From Yersinia bercovieri ATCC 43970 (GTDB taxonomy: Bacteria; Pseudomonadota; Gammaproteobacteria; Enterobacterales; Enterobacteriaceae): a stretch of DNA of 64,000 bases. Under the pieces are notes generated by a model, which was not told where the DNA came from, made no database searches, and worked only from the letters and a program-made list of their open reading frames with translations. The stretch lies in the NCBI RefSeq assembly GCF_013282745.1, contig NZ_CP054044.1:2604001-2668000 (forward strand), written 5' to 3'. Position 1 is the first letter of the stretch. Each line of letters opens with the position of its first letter. Positions 33,496 to 41,078 of this stretch are shown here, piece after piece. Both the position numbers and the translations under genes were made by a program.

Positions 33496-34088
33496 GTCGA
33501 TATTCTGTTAATGACTATACCGCGGCAATTCAAGCACTGATGCCGGGGGGCTTAGTTTGGCCCAAAATATCAGACGGGACTCAAACCAGTACTTTACGAG
33601 CGCTAGCCCGATCCTTCCAACGTAGTGATGAGGATGCCCGTGATCTGCTTGATGCCGCTTTTCCTTCAACAGCGACCGCCATGTTACCCGAGTGGGAAGC
33701 GACGCTTGGGTTACCTGATTTATGTGCGATAGGTGAGATTGATAGCATCATCCAGCGCCAGCGGGCGGTGGTGTCGAAATTGTTTGGCATCGGCGGGCAA
33801 TCGGCGGCTTATTTTATCCGGGTTGCTGAGGCGCTGGGTTATACCATTTCAATAACCCAATATAGGCAGGCATGTACCGGGATGTCGGTTTGTGGGGATG
33901 CCATAAACGGTGAAGAGTGGCCGTTTACATGGCTGATCACCGCGCCGGAGACCACGATCAATTATGCCCAATGCGGTTTAACTTACTGCAGTGATCCACT
34001 GCGTTCGTGGGGAAACAAACAGCTTGAATGTCGGTTAACAGTGTTAAATCCATCCCATACCATTCTTAAATTTGGCTACATTAGCTAG
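33492..34088 (+). CDS. Tail protein, Mu gp48 / DUF2313 (YmfQ) family
   Basis: A 198-residue DUF2313 protein. RSFQRSDEDARDLLDAAFPS and LPEWEATLGLPD are the family signature. C-terminal Cys residues (QCGLTYCSDPLRSWGNKQLE) recall the Cys-rich region in this family. It forms the outer wedge to which fibres attach. Confidence 0.9.
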   Translation: MSRYSVNDYTAAIQALMPGGLVWPKISDGTQTSTLRALARSFQRSDEDARDLLDAAFPSTATAMLPEWEATLGLPDLCAIGEIDSIIQRQRAVVSKLFGIGGQSAAYFIRVAEALGYTISITQYRQACTGMSVCGDAINGEEWPFTWLITAPETTINYAQCGLTYCSDPLRSWGNKQLECRLTVLNPSHTILKFGYIS

Positions 34089-34138
34089 TTAATCACTCTC
34101 TATTTATTTTTATGCGCCTTAACTGGCGAGGGTTTCTT

Positions 34139-35305
34139 ATGCAAAAAATTGGCGATATCCCTAATACGCGCGCCGACAATAATGGCGAGTTTACTGATGG
34201 TAATGTTGCTGGTGGCGTACCACCGACAATACTACCGGCAGAGTGGTTTAATACCATTCAACGCGAATTAATGAGTATTTTAGCAGCAGCCGAAATTGAA
34301 GCTGATAGTGATGCTTTTGATCAAGTTCTATTATCGATACAAAAGCTCGTTAGTGAGGGAATCCCAGATCTTAAAGATGCCTCATTAACCCAAAAAGGTA
34401 TTGTTCAATTAAGCAACTCGACTAGCAGCACCAACGAATCGTTAGCGGCTACACCGAAAGCTGTCAAGGCCGCGCTTGATGCTTCATTGCCAATCGATGG
34501 CACAGCAGCATCCGCCACAAAACTGGCCACAGCGAGAAAAATAGGTGGTGTAGATTTTGATGGTACCAAAGATATTACCTTGCCATTTATTAATACCACC
34601 GACGCCAATGTTCAATTAGCAGGCAACCTTGGCGCACAAGGAAACATTACCGTACAAGGCAGTCTCATTGCAAAAACCAACATTGCCGCAGATGGCCGCT
34701 GCGATATTGTTGGTGATGTAAGAGGCGGGCGGATTATATCTAAAGGTGCTGTTTATGCGGGTGAAGAGCGTGTAGAAGGCAGTGCAGCATTGATAGTGGA
34801 CGGTAATATCCAAGGTACGTTGTGGGGCGGCAATCTTTACGCTTACCTAGCTGAACGTGAACTGATTGGCATCCCAATTCCTTACCCCCTGCCTAGTGTC
34901 CCGGTCGGGTATTTGAAGTGTAACGGTGCTGCATTTAGCACCGTTACCTACCCAAAGTTAGCCCTTAAATATCCATCAGGTGTACTCCCCGATATGCGCG
35001 GGAATGCCATTAGAGGCTGGGACGATGGGCGAGGAGTAGACGCAGGACGAGCGTTGCTGTCACAGCAGCTTGACGCATTGCAAAACATCACTGGCAACTT
35101 CTACATGGGTGGCAGTAAACAAGTTGCAGGGGTTGTAACAACTGGCGCATTTGGCCCAATGGAAGTGTATAACGCGCTAGGCAATCAGGTGACAACAGCC
35201 GGTAATATTGGCGGTATTACCTTTGATGCTAGCCGTGTTTCACGAACAGCAGCAGAAACACGTATGAGAAACATTGCATTCAACTACATCGTGAGAGCCA
35301 TATAA
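34139..35305 (+). CDS. Tail fibre protein
   Basis: A 388-residue receptor-binding fibre. The N-terminal attachment part (MQKIGDIPNTRADNNGEFTD, then PAEWFNTIQRELMSIL) is conserved in Mu-like and P2-like fibres. A short repeat module with LTQKGIVQLSNSTSST and AATPKAVKAAL follows, then a shaft and a tip with PIPYPLPSVPVGYLKCNGAA and DMRGNAIRGWDDG. ATG 34139 is preferred over 34112 because GAGGG precedes it. It overlaps tfa by one base. Confidence 0.9.
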   Translation: MQKIGDIPNTRADNNGEFTDGNVAGGVPPTILPAEWFNTIQRELMSILAAAEIEADSDAFDQVLLSIQKLVSEGIPDLKDASLTQKGIVQLSNSTSSTNESLAATPKAVKAALDASLPIDGTAASATKLATARKIGGVDFDGTKDITLPFINTTDANVQLAGNLGAQGNITVQGSLIAKTNIAADGRCDIVGDVRGGRIISKGAVYAGEERVEGSAALIVDGNIQGTLWGGNLYAYLAERELIGIPIPYPLPSVPVGYLKCNGAAFSTVTYPKLALKYPSGVLPDMRGNAIRGWDDGRGVDAGRALLSQQLDALQNITGNFYMGGSKQVAGVVTTGAFGPMEVYNALGNQVTTAGNIGGITFDASRVSRTAAETRMRNIAFNYIVRAI

Positions 35306-35928
35306 TGACTAAATATTCACTAGATATCCCAACTGCGCAGATTGGAGCAAATGGTCTCGCTATTCGTGCTGGCTGGATTGCCGTTTATAGTGCAGACACC
35401 CAATCGCAAGAGTTTATCGGCGTCAATAATGAGTATCTCCCCCTTGGTGTTAGCTTGCCCGCCAATGGTTATGCCGATTCGCCCGTATTACCCACAAAGC
35501 CAGATAAGGCCGTGCGTCGAAACGATACTGGCAATGCATGGGAAATAGTTGACGACTTGCGCGGCAAGACTGCATACAGCACTGAAACCGGTCAACCAGA
35601 AGAAATCAGCTTTATTGGCGAGTTGCCGGACATATTGACGTTGCTGGCTCCGCAAACCTATTACGACAAATGGAACGGCGCGAAATGGGTAACGGATAAA
35701 GTCTTGCAAAAGGCCGCAGCAGTGCAGGAAGCGGAAGAAAAGAAAACCCGATTATTGAATGCAGCCGCAGCGAAAATTGCACCGTTACAAGATGCGGTAG
35801 ATACCGGCATGGCAACGGATGACGATAAAGAGCAGCTTACGGCTTGGAAAACTTACCGCGTTTTACTGAACCGCATCGATACATCAAAAGCGCCAGATAT
35901 TGAATGGCCTGTAGCGCCTAAAGTGTAA
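35305..35928 (+). CDS. tfa: Tail fibre assembly protein (Tfa)
   Basis: A 207-residue chaperone for fibre trimerisation. Typical text includes ADSPVLPTKPDKAVRRNDTG-type sequence at residues 50-75, YYDKWNGAKWVTDK in the middle, and the C-terminal helical LTAWKTYRVLLNRIDTSKAP with DIEWPVAP. The one-base overlap with the fibre stop indicates coupling. No invertase or alternate fibre set is adjacent. Confidence 0.92.
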   Translation: MTKYSLDIPTAQIGANGLAIRAGWIAVYSADTQSQEFIGVNNEYLPLGVSLPANGYADSPVLPTKPDKAVRRNDTGNAWEIVDDLRGKTAYSTETGQPEEISFIGELPDILTLLAPQTYYDKWNGAKWVTDKVLQKAAAVQEAEEKKTRLLNAAAAKIAPLQDAVDTGMATDDDKEQLTAWKTYRVLLNRIDTSKAPDIEWPVAPKV

Positions 35929-35934
35929 ACAAAA

Positions 35935-35954
35935 GCCGGGCTTAATTGCCCGGC
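35935..35954 (+). terminator. Hairpin at end of tail operon
   Basis: GCCGGGC (35935-35941) pairs perfectly with GCCCGGC (35948-35954) seven bases after tfa. No strong T-run follows, so termination may be weak. Confidence 0.6.
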
Positions 35955-36704
35955 CTATTCAGTCAGTCTACGGGTATAACTCCCTAACTGTAATAACCCG
36001 CGTTTATAAATCCTTACACCTGTATTTATCGCGTTTTTCGACCCGAATTATCTGCATCTATTCGGGGTGACAAACCCAGATTAACTGCAAATGAACCTGC
36101 AATTGAGGGCTTCGACCTGCATTCCATTCAGGCGAACCCACATTAGCTGCAACCAGCGACAACTCCATAAACTCAGTGATCATCAAAGTTTATGGTCTTT
36201 GATTTCTGGTATGAGTTATTGGACTCGCTGCGCCAATGCCCATCAATGGAGCTTGTTGGTTTATAAATTGTCCATAAAACGTTGTTTTGTGGAACGAACC
36301 GACAGACCAATTTCAATTGCAGATATTGTGGGTTGGTAATCTGCGAATGTGAGTCTGATCTGGGTAAATGCAGGTCGGGCCGATTTCAAATGCAGGTCAC
36401 TACACCTAAGCAAGCAGCGCTTGAAATTGAAGCTGGAAATGAGAAAGGGATGCAGAAAGGCTAAATTTTTCCCATGCGAAAAATTGTGCCCTGTTTTTCT
36501 GGTAGGCTGCACAGCATAAAGATATCGATAATGTATAAGGTAAGGTTGATAGAATATTAATGTATTTGTAACTAAAAATAAGTGTTCTGTTCAATATTCA
36601 CAAATACATAACTATTTTTAGTGTACCCGTCATTGGGCATTAAGCTAATATTGTAATAATTCGACTGGACTAACGCTTTTGTTAGATTATGAGGGAACAT
36701 ATAT
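35955..36704. other. Gene-poor gap with inverted CTGCA motifs
   Basis: No convincing gene is seen in 750 bp. The left half carries CTGCAAATG, CTGCAATTG, CTGCATTCC and CTGCAACC (36085-36152); the right half carries the opposite orientation, CAATTGCAG (36315), then AATGCAGGTC twice (about 36367 and 36389). This opposed arrangement over some 320 bp resembles two transposon ends with several transposase sites each. No transposase is encoded. Short frames here look non-coding. Confidence 0.4.
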
Positions 36705-37013
36705 ATGAGTATCAATGAAGCTGAGCTTTTGCAGGCAGGGTTTACATCCGCAGACCTGCAAAAACTCAGAAAATATATAATCAAAGATGAACTCACTTTA
36801 AGTATGGTCATCAGTGACTTATCAAAACGCTTTCAAGCTGCGTTGATGTTGACTGTCGGGGTAATCATTACTTTCATCCTTACGCTTTTTATGGCTTCTT
36901 TGGATGGCATAATATCAATGGGAATAGCGCTACTGGCTGGGCTGGTAATCATTTGGATCCTCCAACCGCCAGTGCTCTCATACAAATCATGGATTTTCAA
37001 AAAAAATCATTAA
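36705..37013 (+). CDS. Small two-helix membrane protein (102 aa)
   Basis: A 102-residue protein with an N-terminal soluble helical region (INEAELLQAGFTSADLQKLR) and two membrane helices (AALMLTVGVIITFILTLFM; ISMGIALLAGLVIIWIL), with a basic C-terminal tail. ATG 36705 follows GAGGGA. It is convergent with, and overlaps by four bases, the DUF4225 gene. A paired membrane protein beside a putative toxin-like moron suggests an immunity or partner function, but this is inference. Confidence 0.7.
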   Translation: MSINEAELLQAGFTSADLQKLRKYIIKDELTLSMVISDLSKRFQAALMLTVGVIITFILTLFMASLDGIISMGIALLAGLVIIWILQPPVLSYKSWIFKKNH

Positions 37014-37825
37014 CGGACGGCTTCATCGGTACTTAGTAAATCGAAAATAACCTTTGCCTTTAGACCATAACCTACAATTTTCATTGTTAACTTTGGTCTG
37101 CTCATCATGTCAACTTTGCGGTAATAATCCTGTGGGAGATAGTGAAAAAGCCGCCATGAACCAGATTTTCTAAGCAGACCGAAAATTCCATACACATTTG
37201 CGCCCAAACTCGCGCTATTGTAAACAGCAAGGCCTGTTTCTTTTTTGAACCCCATGAATTCAGCAGCGTTCATAGCACCGTCAGCTAACATTCCCTCAGA
37301 GTCTTTTTTACCAAAAAAATGATGGTTTACCTCTTTGGTTAAACCGTTTACTCCGTCCAGAAATAGAGTTGCACCTGCCAACATACCAAGTGGAGTCATA
37401 GACGCGAAAAACACTGCACCGCCAACCATCGATAAACCTGATAGTACAACGTTCACCGCTGTGATGATGTATCCAACAATTTTGTTATTTTCCCGGACGA
37501 ACTCCACTTTGGCGTAAAGTTTCGCGGTTTTCAGCCGCAACATCTGGTCCTGTGCCTGAAGGCTTTCCGTCTCCGCTCTCAGACTTTGTATGCAAACCAT
37601 ACACTCTTCGTCCGATGTAGCACGCCGCGCGGCAGCGAACTGTTGCTCAACAACTTCCTTTATTTCCTGGATAAAATTTATCCGGGTCAGACTATCACTA
37701 AGGTGGGAAGCGGACAGCGTGTTCGCGATATTAATTAGCTTATGGGCCTCTAGGTTCACCATCGTTTCTGACCAGCTTGTAATCCGTCCACCTGACCGCA
37801 TCCTTGAAAGTAACGTCGCATCCAT
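37010..37825 (-). CDS. DUF4225-domain protein
   Basis: A 271-residue protein resembling DUF4225 family members of enteric bacteria. It has a soluble N-terminal helical half (residues 1-125) with two Cys, two hydrophobic helices around residues 128-165 (IITAVNVVLSGLSMVGGAVF; GMLAGATLF), then a conserved C-terminal half including LDGVNGLTKEVNHHFFGKK and LAVYNSASLGANVYGIFGLL. Function of the family is not established. It lies as an opposite-strand moron after the tail genes, typical of lysogenic-conversion cargo. Confidence 0.75.
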   Translation of the reverse strand: MDATLLSRMRSGGRITSWSETMVNLEAHKLINIANTLSASHLSDSLTRINFIQEIKEVVEQQFAAARRATSDEECMVCIQSLRAETESLQAQDQMLRLKTAKLYAKVEFVRENNKIVGYIITAVNVVLSGLSMVGGAVFFASMTPLGMLAGATLFLDGVNGLTKEVNHHFFGKKDSEGMLADGAMNAAEFMGFKKETGLAVYNSASLGANVYGIFGLLRKSGSWRLFHYLPQDYYRKVDMMSRPKLTMKIVGYGLKAKVIFDLLSTDEAVR

Positions 37826-37996
37826 TTCTTTATCCCCTGATTGTTACAATATTGTTTCAATAATACTTGGCTCTATCTGGCTACTCCTAATGATTTAATC
37901 TCCGAATGTTCTGAAAATAGAGTGATATTATGGACGCAGGTTACAAGGCTTCGTACTAGGCGTGCTAAGTTGATTGAAGTTTATATAGAGGTAGAT

Positions 37997-38206
37997 ATGA
38001 AAGGTGTTAGCGACGAGAAGTTAAAGGTCTTTGAAGGTGTTTGCATGGTGATTGGGCGTGCAGTAATTGGACTAGATGAGTTAGGTCATCCAATATCAAA
38101 AGAGTTGATAATTGGCGCCCTGGAGCAGATGCAGGATAAGGTGGCAGAAGAGGGCGGTTTTGGCCCAGTGTACCTAGAGGTGGCAATTAAGAAGATGAAA
38201 GGGTAG
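37997..38206 (+). CDS. Small hypothetical protein (69 aa)
   Basis: A 69-residue soluble protein beginning MKGVSDEKLKVFEGVCMVIG. AGAGGT six bases before the ATG supports this start over an upstream in-frame one. The composition (helical, amphipathic, ending in KKMKG) suggests a compact folded domain. It is flanked by opposite-strand genes and no family is recognised. Confidence 0.6.
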   Translation: MKGVSDEKLKVFEGVCMVIGRAVIGLDELGHPISKELIIGALEQMQDKVAEEGGFGPVYLEVAIKKMKG

Positions 38207-38222
38207 TTACCAGATTACAGGC

Positions 38223-38274
38223 AAAAAAAGCCGCCACGTTCATTGATGACAGCGAGAATAATGAATCGTGGCGG
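38223..38274 (-). terminator. Second minus-strand terminator
   Basis: CCGCCACG (38231-38238) pairs with CGTGGCGG (38267-38274), extended by TTCATT/AATGAA across a one-base bulge. On the minus strand the stem is followed by CTTTTTTT. It would catch read-through from the operon ending at 38669. Confidence 0.65.
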
Positions 38275-38628
38275 GAATATCTGGTGTTGCATTTTTTTCA
38301 AGGTGAATTTGATTTCGCATGGTTAAGATAACCCTGTGAAACCATATTAACTGTGATGGACATCAAATTAATTAGAAGCACATAGTTGCGGTGATTGGTG
38401 AGAAGTTAGCATTGTCGTGTCAACCGGTTTTACATTATGGTGCTGCTCTGTCAACCGCAGGGGGATCGGGATGGCACCCTACTGGGGGGGCATGAGGAAT
38501 AATTCGCATATCTTTACGGTATTATCAATTAGTTACGGTGGTGGTCAGGTGGTGCCCGTGTGGGGATCGGAACACCAAAACCGACAACAAAATATTCCTG
38601 AAATTATTCCATCGTCAGATTACAGGCA

Positions 38629-38662
38629 CAAAAAACCCGGCAGCGGGGCCGGGTTAGTTTTT
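38629..38662 (-). terminator. Terminator of the minus-strand accessory operon
   Basis: AACCCGGC (38634-38641) pairs with GCCGGGTT (38648-38655). On the minus strand it is followed directly by TTTTTT; T residues on the other side make it potentially bidirectional. It lies six bases beyond the operon's last stop. Confidence 0.85.
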
Positions 38663-38668
38663 ATCTAG

Positions 38669-39589
38669 TTAAAGCCATTCAGGTAACTCACGAAGAGAGT
38701 ATTTTGGTTTGCCATCTCCAATTTGGGTGCAAAGGAACTTAGCTTTTACTTTTTCTCCACGATGATCATTAATAGAATCGGGATTTGATATGTAATTGCT
38801 TATTTTTGCAATCAAAATTGATTTGGCTTCATCATTACTCATGACAAATTCGCATTGTCTTTTATGTGGTAACGCACCCATAAAGATTACTTCGAATTCT
38901 TTTAACTCTTCTCTGACGCTATCTTTGCTCAACTTAAAGACGGCACGTTCTATTTCATTGATATTGTTAGCGATCAGATGGAAATTGTTATGTTTTAAAG
39001 CAAACACAGCTTTGTTATCTAGTAAAATTTGAACGAATCCGCGTATTTTATCCAATGCGCGATCATCGAGATCGCTGATTGCTTCCGCAAGACCATCATC
39101 ATCCCCGTTCATGCTCATTTGAAGAATTGAATGGGTTTGATCTAATGCCTTGGATACTGATGATTCTTCATCAAAAAACAGTGGAGCGTCAGGCCTAAAC
39201 TCTTCCAATGTAAAGCCGAAAGAACCCTTTGCGGTTCCGGTAATCATCAGCATATTGCCATCAATGTTTGGTACCTTCCCTTTAGCAGGAAGAGAGCCCT
39301 GGAATGATGTAGCCACATGCGAAATAGCATCATTAAAAGCGTTAACAATCTTTGAGCCAAAGTTTGCAGCTATCCCATAAGTTCCCATTACAGGCGCACC
39401 TTTGAAAGTTAAGGTTGCTTTTACTGGGGGATGCAAATCAACTGGTTCATCAGAGAGCTGCTCATTTAATTCGATGAGTCTACTTTCGAGACTCATTTTA
39501 CCAATAATATCGTCATCAGAGGCATCGCTGAGAAGAGACAAAATCTCATCTCGTTCACTTAGAACGAACAAATAATCATCGCGATTCAT
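38669..39589 (-). CDS. Unrecognised partner of NTase-like protein (306 aa)
   Basis: A 306-residue soluble protein I cannot assign. It opens with an acidic helical region (LSERDEILSLLSDASDDDII), has a central beta-rich part with KATLTFKGAPVMGTYGIAAN and MLMITGTAKGSFGFTLEEF, and a C-terminal half with CEFVMSNDEAKSILIAKISN. No membrane helix, nuclease or ATPase motif is seen. Its ATG overlaps the upstream NTase-like gene stop by four bases (ATGA), so the two are translated together and their products probably interact. The pair with its own terminator forms a compact cargo module, as found for defence or toxin-antitoxin systems; that role is inference. Confidence 0.75.
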   Translation of the reverse strand: MNRDDYLFVLSERDEILSLLSDASDDDIIGKMSLESRLIELNEQLSDEPVDLHPPVKATLTFKGAPVMGTYGIAANFGSKIVNAFNDAISHVATSFQGSLPAKGKVPNIDGNMLMITGTAKGSFGFTLEEFRPDAPLFFDEESSVSKALDQTHSILQMSMNGDDDGLAEAISDLDDRALDKIRGFVQILLDNKAVFALKHNNFHLIANNINEIERAVFKLSKDSVREELKEFEVIFMGALPHKRQCEFVMSNDEAKSILIAKISNYISNPDSINDHRGEKVKAKFLCTQIGDGKPKYSLRELPEWL

Positions 39590-40173
39590 TGCTCACCCCC
39601 TTCAGCTGCCATTTTTTCCAAAAGAGTTTTAGCTTCATTATCCAGTAAAGGATTAAGGGGTATTTGTAGAAAACCCTTCCAAGTTAAATCTCTCCTATGA
39701 GACCACATACTGTACCAATATACAGTTCTTTCCACAAGTTTATCATTAGGTACCTGAAGTGGCTGTAGGTAGGAATCAACTTTGAAATTATCCTTTCTCC
39801 ACTCAGCTTGTTGCGGCAAGAACAGATCTGGATTCCGTGACACCACATGCTGCTGAGTTTCATTTGTGGGTAAAGTGAAAAAAGTTACTACATCAATATC
39901 ATTGGGTGATCGATTTTCTGTAATTTCGACATTCTCATTGAAGCTCCCATCGACCCACTGAAATCCATCCGTTAATCCAGTTTTATGAAGCTCTGAACGA
40001 AAATTGATGAAGCCTTTTAGAATGGCTATTCGCTGAGGGCTTGTAGCATAACGTTCCACCAATTTTATAATGTCAGTTTTATAGGGGGAGCGATAAGCAC
40101 CTACAGGATTATTCATGTCCATTGGTGGTATGACACCTACCGCATTCCAGTTAGGAACGTCTAAGCTCACCAT
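39586..40173 (-). CDS. Nucleotidyltransferase-like protein (DUF6932-like)
   Basis: A 195-residue protein with the core signature of nucleotidyltransferase-fold enzymes: WVDGSFNENVE (Gly-Ser at residues 76-77) followed by PNDIDVVTFF with Asp92 and Asp94 as candidate metal ligands. This resembles DUF6932 proteins, in which a Gly-Ser and an Asp-x-Asp pair are spaced in this way. The C-terminal region (VERTVYWYSMWSHRRDLTWK) is aromatic and basic. AAGGAAAGAG precedes the ATG. It is followed by the 306-aa partner in a four-base overlap. Related folds occur in MNT/HEPN, AbiE and CBASS systems; substrate here is unknown. Confidence 0.75.
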   Translation of the reverse strand: MVSLDVPNWNAVGVIPPMDMNNPVGAYRSPYKTDIIKLVERYATSPQRIAILKGFINFRSELHKTGLTDGFQWVDGSFNENVEITENRSPNDIDVVTFFTLPTNETQQHVVSRNPDLFLPQQAEWRKDNFKVDSYLQPLQVPNDKLVERTVYWYSMWSHRRDLTWKGFLQIPLNPLLDNEAKTLLEKMAAEGGEQ

Positions 40174-40293
40174 TCTCTTTCCTTTGATACGTGAAGAGAA
40201 AAAATTCCCTTCCAGCCCGTTATTTTATCTTTTAGATGCCTGCCTGTACTTCCTATGCTAACCCACCCCTCTATGGGCTAGCAGTGGGTTAGC

Positions 40294-40416
40294 CTAAGCT
40301 ACAACCGAAAATGCCTCATTGACTGAAGTCGCGAACCATTCTGACACATGGTAACTATATAGAAGGCCTATGATGGCTGCCACAATCAAAATGATAGGAA
40401 TTACATACTCTTTCAT
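40294..40416 (-). CDS. Microprotein C, membrane (40 aa)
   Basis: A 40-residue protein starting MKEYVIPIILIVAAIIGLLY, a clear single membrane helix, then a short soluble tail. It is preceded by GGGAGGAGAG at good distance. The first seven residues are identical to those of microprotein A (40582-40731), and upstream DNA is also similar, so they are paralogues. It lies 120 bp before the NTase-like gene in the same direction. Confidence 0.7.
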   Translation of the reverse strand: MKEYVIPIILIVAAIIGLLYSYHVSEWFATSVNEAFSVVA

Positions 40417-40451
40417 CTCTCCTCCCTGAGCTATGGGTTAGCAGTGGGTTA

Positions 40452-40559
40452 TCAATCTGCTAAAACAGCCGCAAACAAACAAGCAAATACTGTTGCCGTT
40501 CCTATCACTGATAAATAGGGCAGAGCGCTGCGAATAACCTTATTCTTTCTTATAATCAC
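40452..40559 (-). CDS. Microprotein B, membrane (35 aa)
   Basis: A 35-residue frame with a GTG start: a basic N-terminus (IIRKNKVIR) followed by one hydrophobic helix (SALPYLSVIGTATVFACLFA). AAGAAGA lies just before the start. Stop overlaps the next intergenic repeat. It differs in sequence from microproteins A and C but is the same type of small membrane protein in the same series. Weak start codon makes it the least certain of the three. Confidence 0.55.
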   Translation of the reverse strand: MIIRKNKVIRSALPYLSVIGTATVFACLFAAVLAD

Positions 40560-40581
40560 TTTCTTCTTATAACTCTATGGG

Positions 40582-40731
40582 CTAGCTGGGGTAAAGATGA
40601 ATCTTATCAATGTATACGCCACCGAAACCTATCACTCCATCGGAAAATACATCAAAGAGGTAGTCAGCTGCTACGGTAAGGCAAATGATGCTTACCACGA
40701 CTAAAATTGCTGGTATTACATACTCTTTCAT
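40582..40731 (-). CDS. Microprotein A, membrane (49 aa)
   Basis: A 49-residue protein starting MKEYVIPAILVVVSIICLTV, a single membrane helix, followed by an acidic, Gly-rich tail. AAGGAGGAG ahead of the ATG is a very strong ribosome site. It shares its N-terminus and ribosome site with microprotein C. Its stop lies in a repeat unit that precedes microprotein B. It is the first gene of the minus-strand series. Confidence 0.7.
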   Translation of the reverse strand: MKEYVIPAILVVVSIICLTVAADYLFDVFSDGVIGFGGVYIDKIHLYPS

Positions 40732-41078
40732 TACTCCTCCTTGAGCTATGGGCTAGCAGTGGATTAGCAGAGCAAACGGAGACGCCGGACATTGAGCCTT
40801 AATTTTCCTTTAGCATCATAGACCGAATAGGTTGCAACACAAATACTGGGGATTTATCAGGGAAGGAGTGGCCGGTAGGTCACCGGCCTGGTGAGGTAGG
40901 TTTAAGCCTGAAACCAATCATCAGCACTTTCCCACGTATCCTGCAAAATCTCTTCATCAACCTTATTTTTAAATCAATAATGCTGAATTTTTCGTCATGA
41001 AGAAGATTTGACAGGGTTCACTTTCTGCTAAATTTCGGTATGCCAGTATCTGTCTTCATTATTACGTTGGTTATATCC
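40732..41078. other. Control region between accessory operon and serine recombinase
   Basis: This divergent gap should hold promoters for both the minus-strand series and the recombinase. It contains a strong hairpin GGCCGGT/ACCGGCC (40870-40876 with 40882-40888) without T-run, one repeat pair at 40749-40768, and the gene remnant at 40902-40998. I could not place convincing -35/-10 boxes. Confidence 0.4.
40902..40998 (-). pseudogene. Possible frameshifted small gene remnant
   Basis: A minus-strand ATG at 40998 opens nine codons and stops; shifting one base gives a continuous acidic C-terminal peptide (KNKVDEEILQDTWESADDW) ending at TAA 40902. A composed, acidic, Trp-bearing end after a frameshift suggests a decayed 30-residue or longer protein. 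The hairpin at 40870-40888 follows. Evidence is limited to peptide composition. Confidence 0.3.

Larger units (their letters stand above)
38207..38668. other. Gap with terminators and possible Ash-like remnant
   Basis: Two minus-oriented terminators lie here. Both are preceded on the plus strand by the shared 13-mer CAGATTACAGGCA. A plus-strand frame from 38417 to 38668 contains NRRGIGMAPYWGG, loosely like small Ash/Icd-type phage proteins, but a stop-interrupted second frame carries similar text and no ribosome site is evident. I regard it as a possible decayed remnant only. Confidence 0.35.
40257..40768 (-). repeat. Paired GCTAACCCA-type repeats before each gene of the operon
   Basis: Written on the plus strand, the unit TGGGYTAGC occurs as 11-bp-spaced pairs at 40274/40285, 40434/40445 (second TGGGTTATC) and 40749/40760 (second TGGATTAGC), with a degenerate pair at 40578/40587 and one opposite-orientation unit at 40257. 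One pair lies before each of the three microprotein genes and one before the NTase-like gene. The 11-bp pitch places both units on one DNA face, suggesting a protein-binding site, but an RNA-level role is possible. Confidence 0.8.

Noticed and set aside
36091..36512. Short frames on both strands after the tail operon
   Set aside because: They overlap each other, lack ribosome sites and coincide with the opposed CTGCA motifs; non-coding is more likely.
38417..38668. 83-codon frame with Ash/Icd-like text
   Set aside because: No ribosome site, competing frame with similar text interrupted by stops, and overlap with terminators; at most a decayed remnant.
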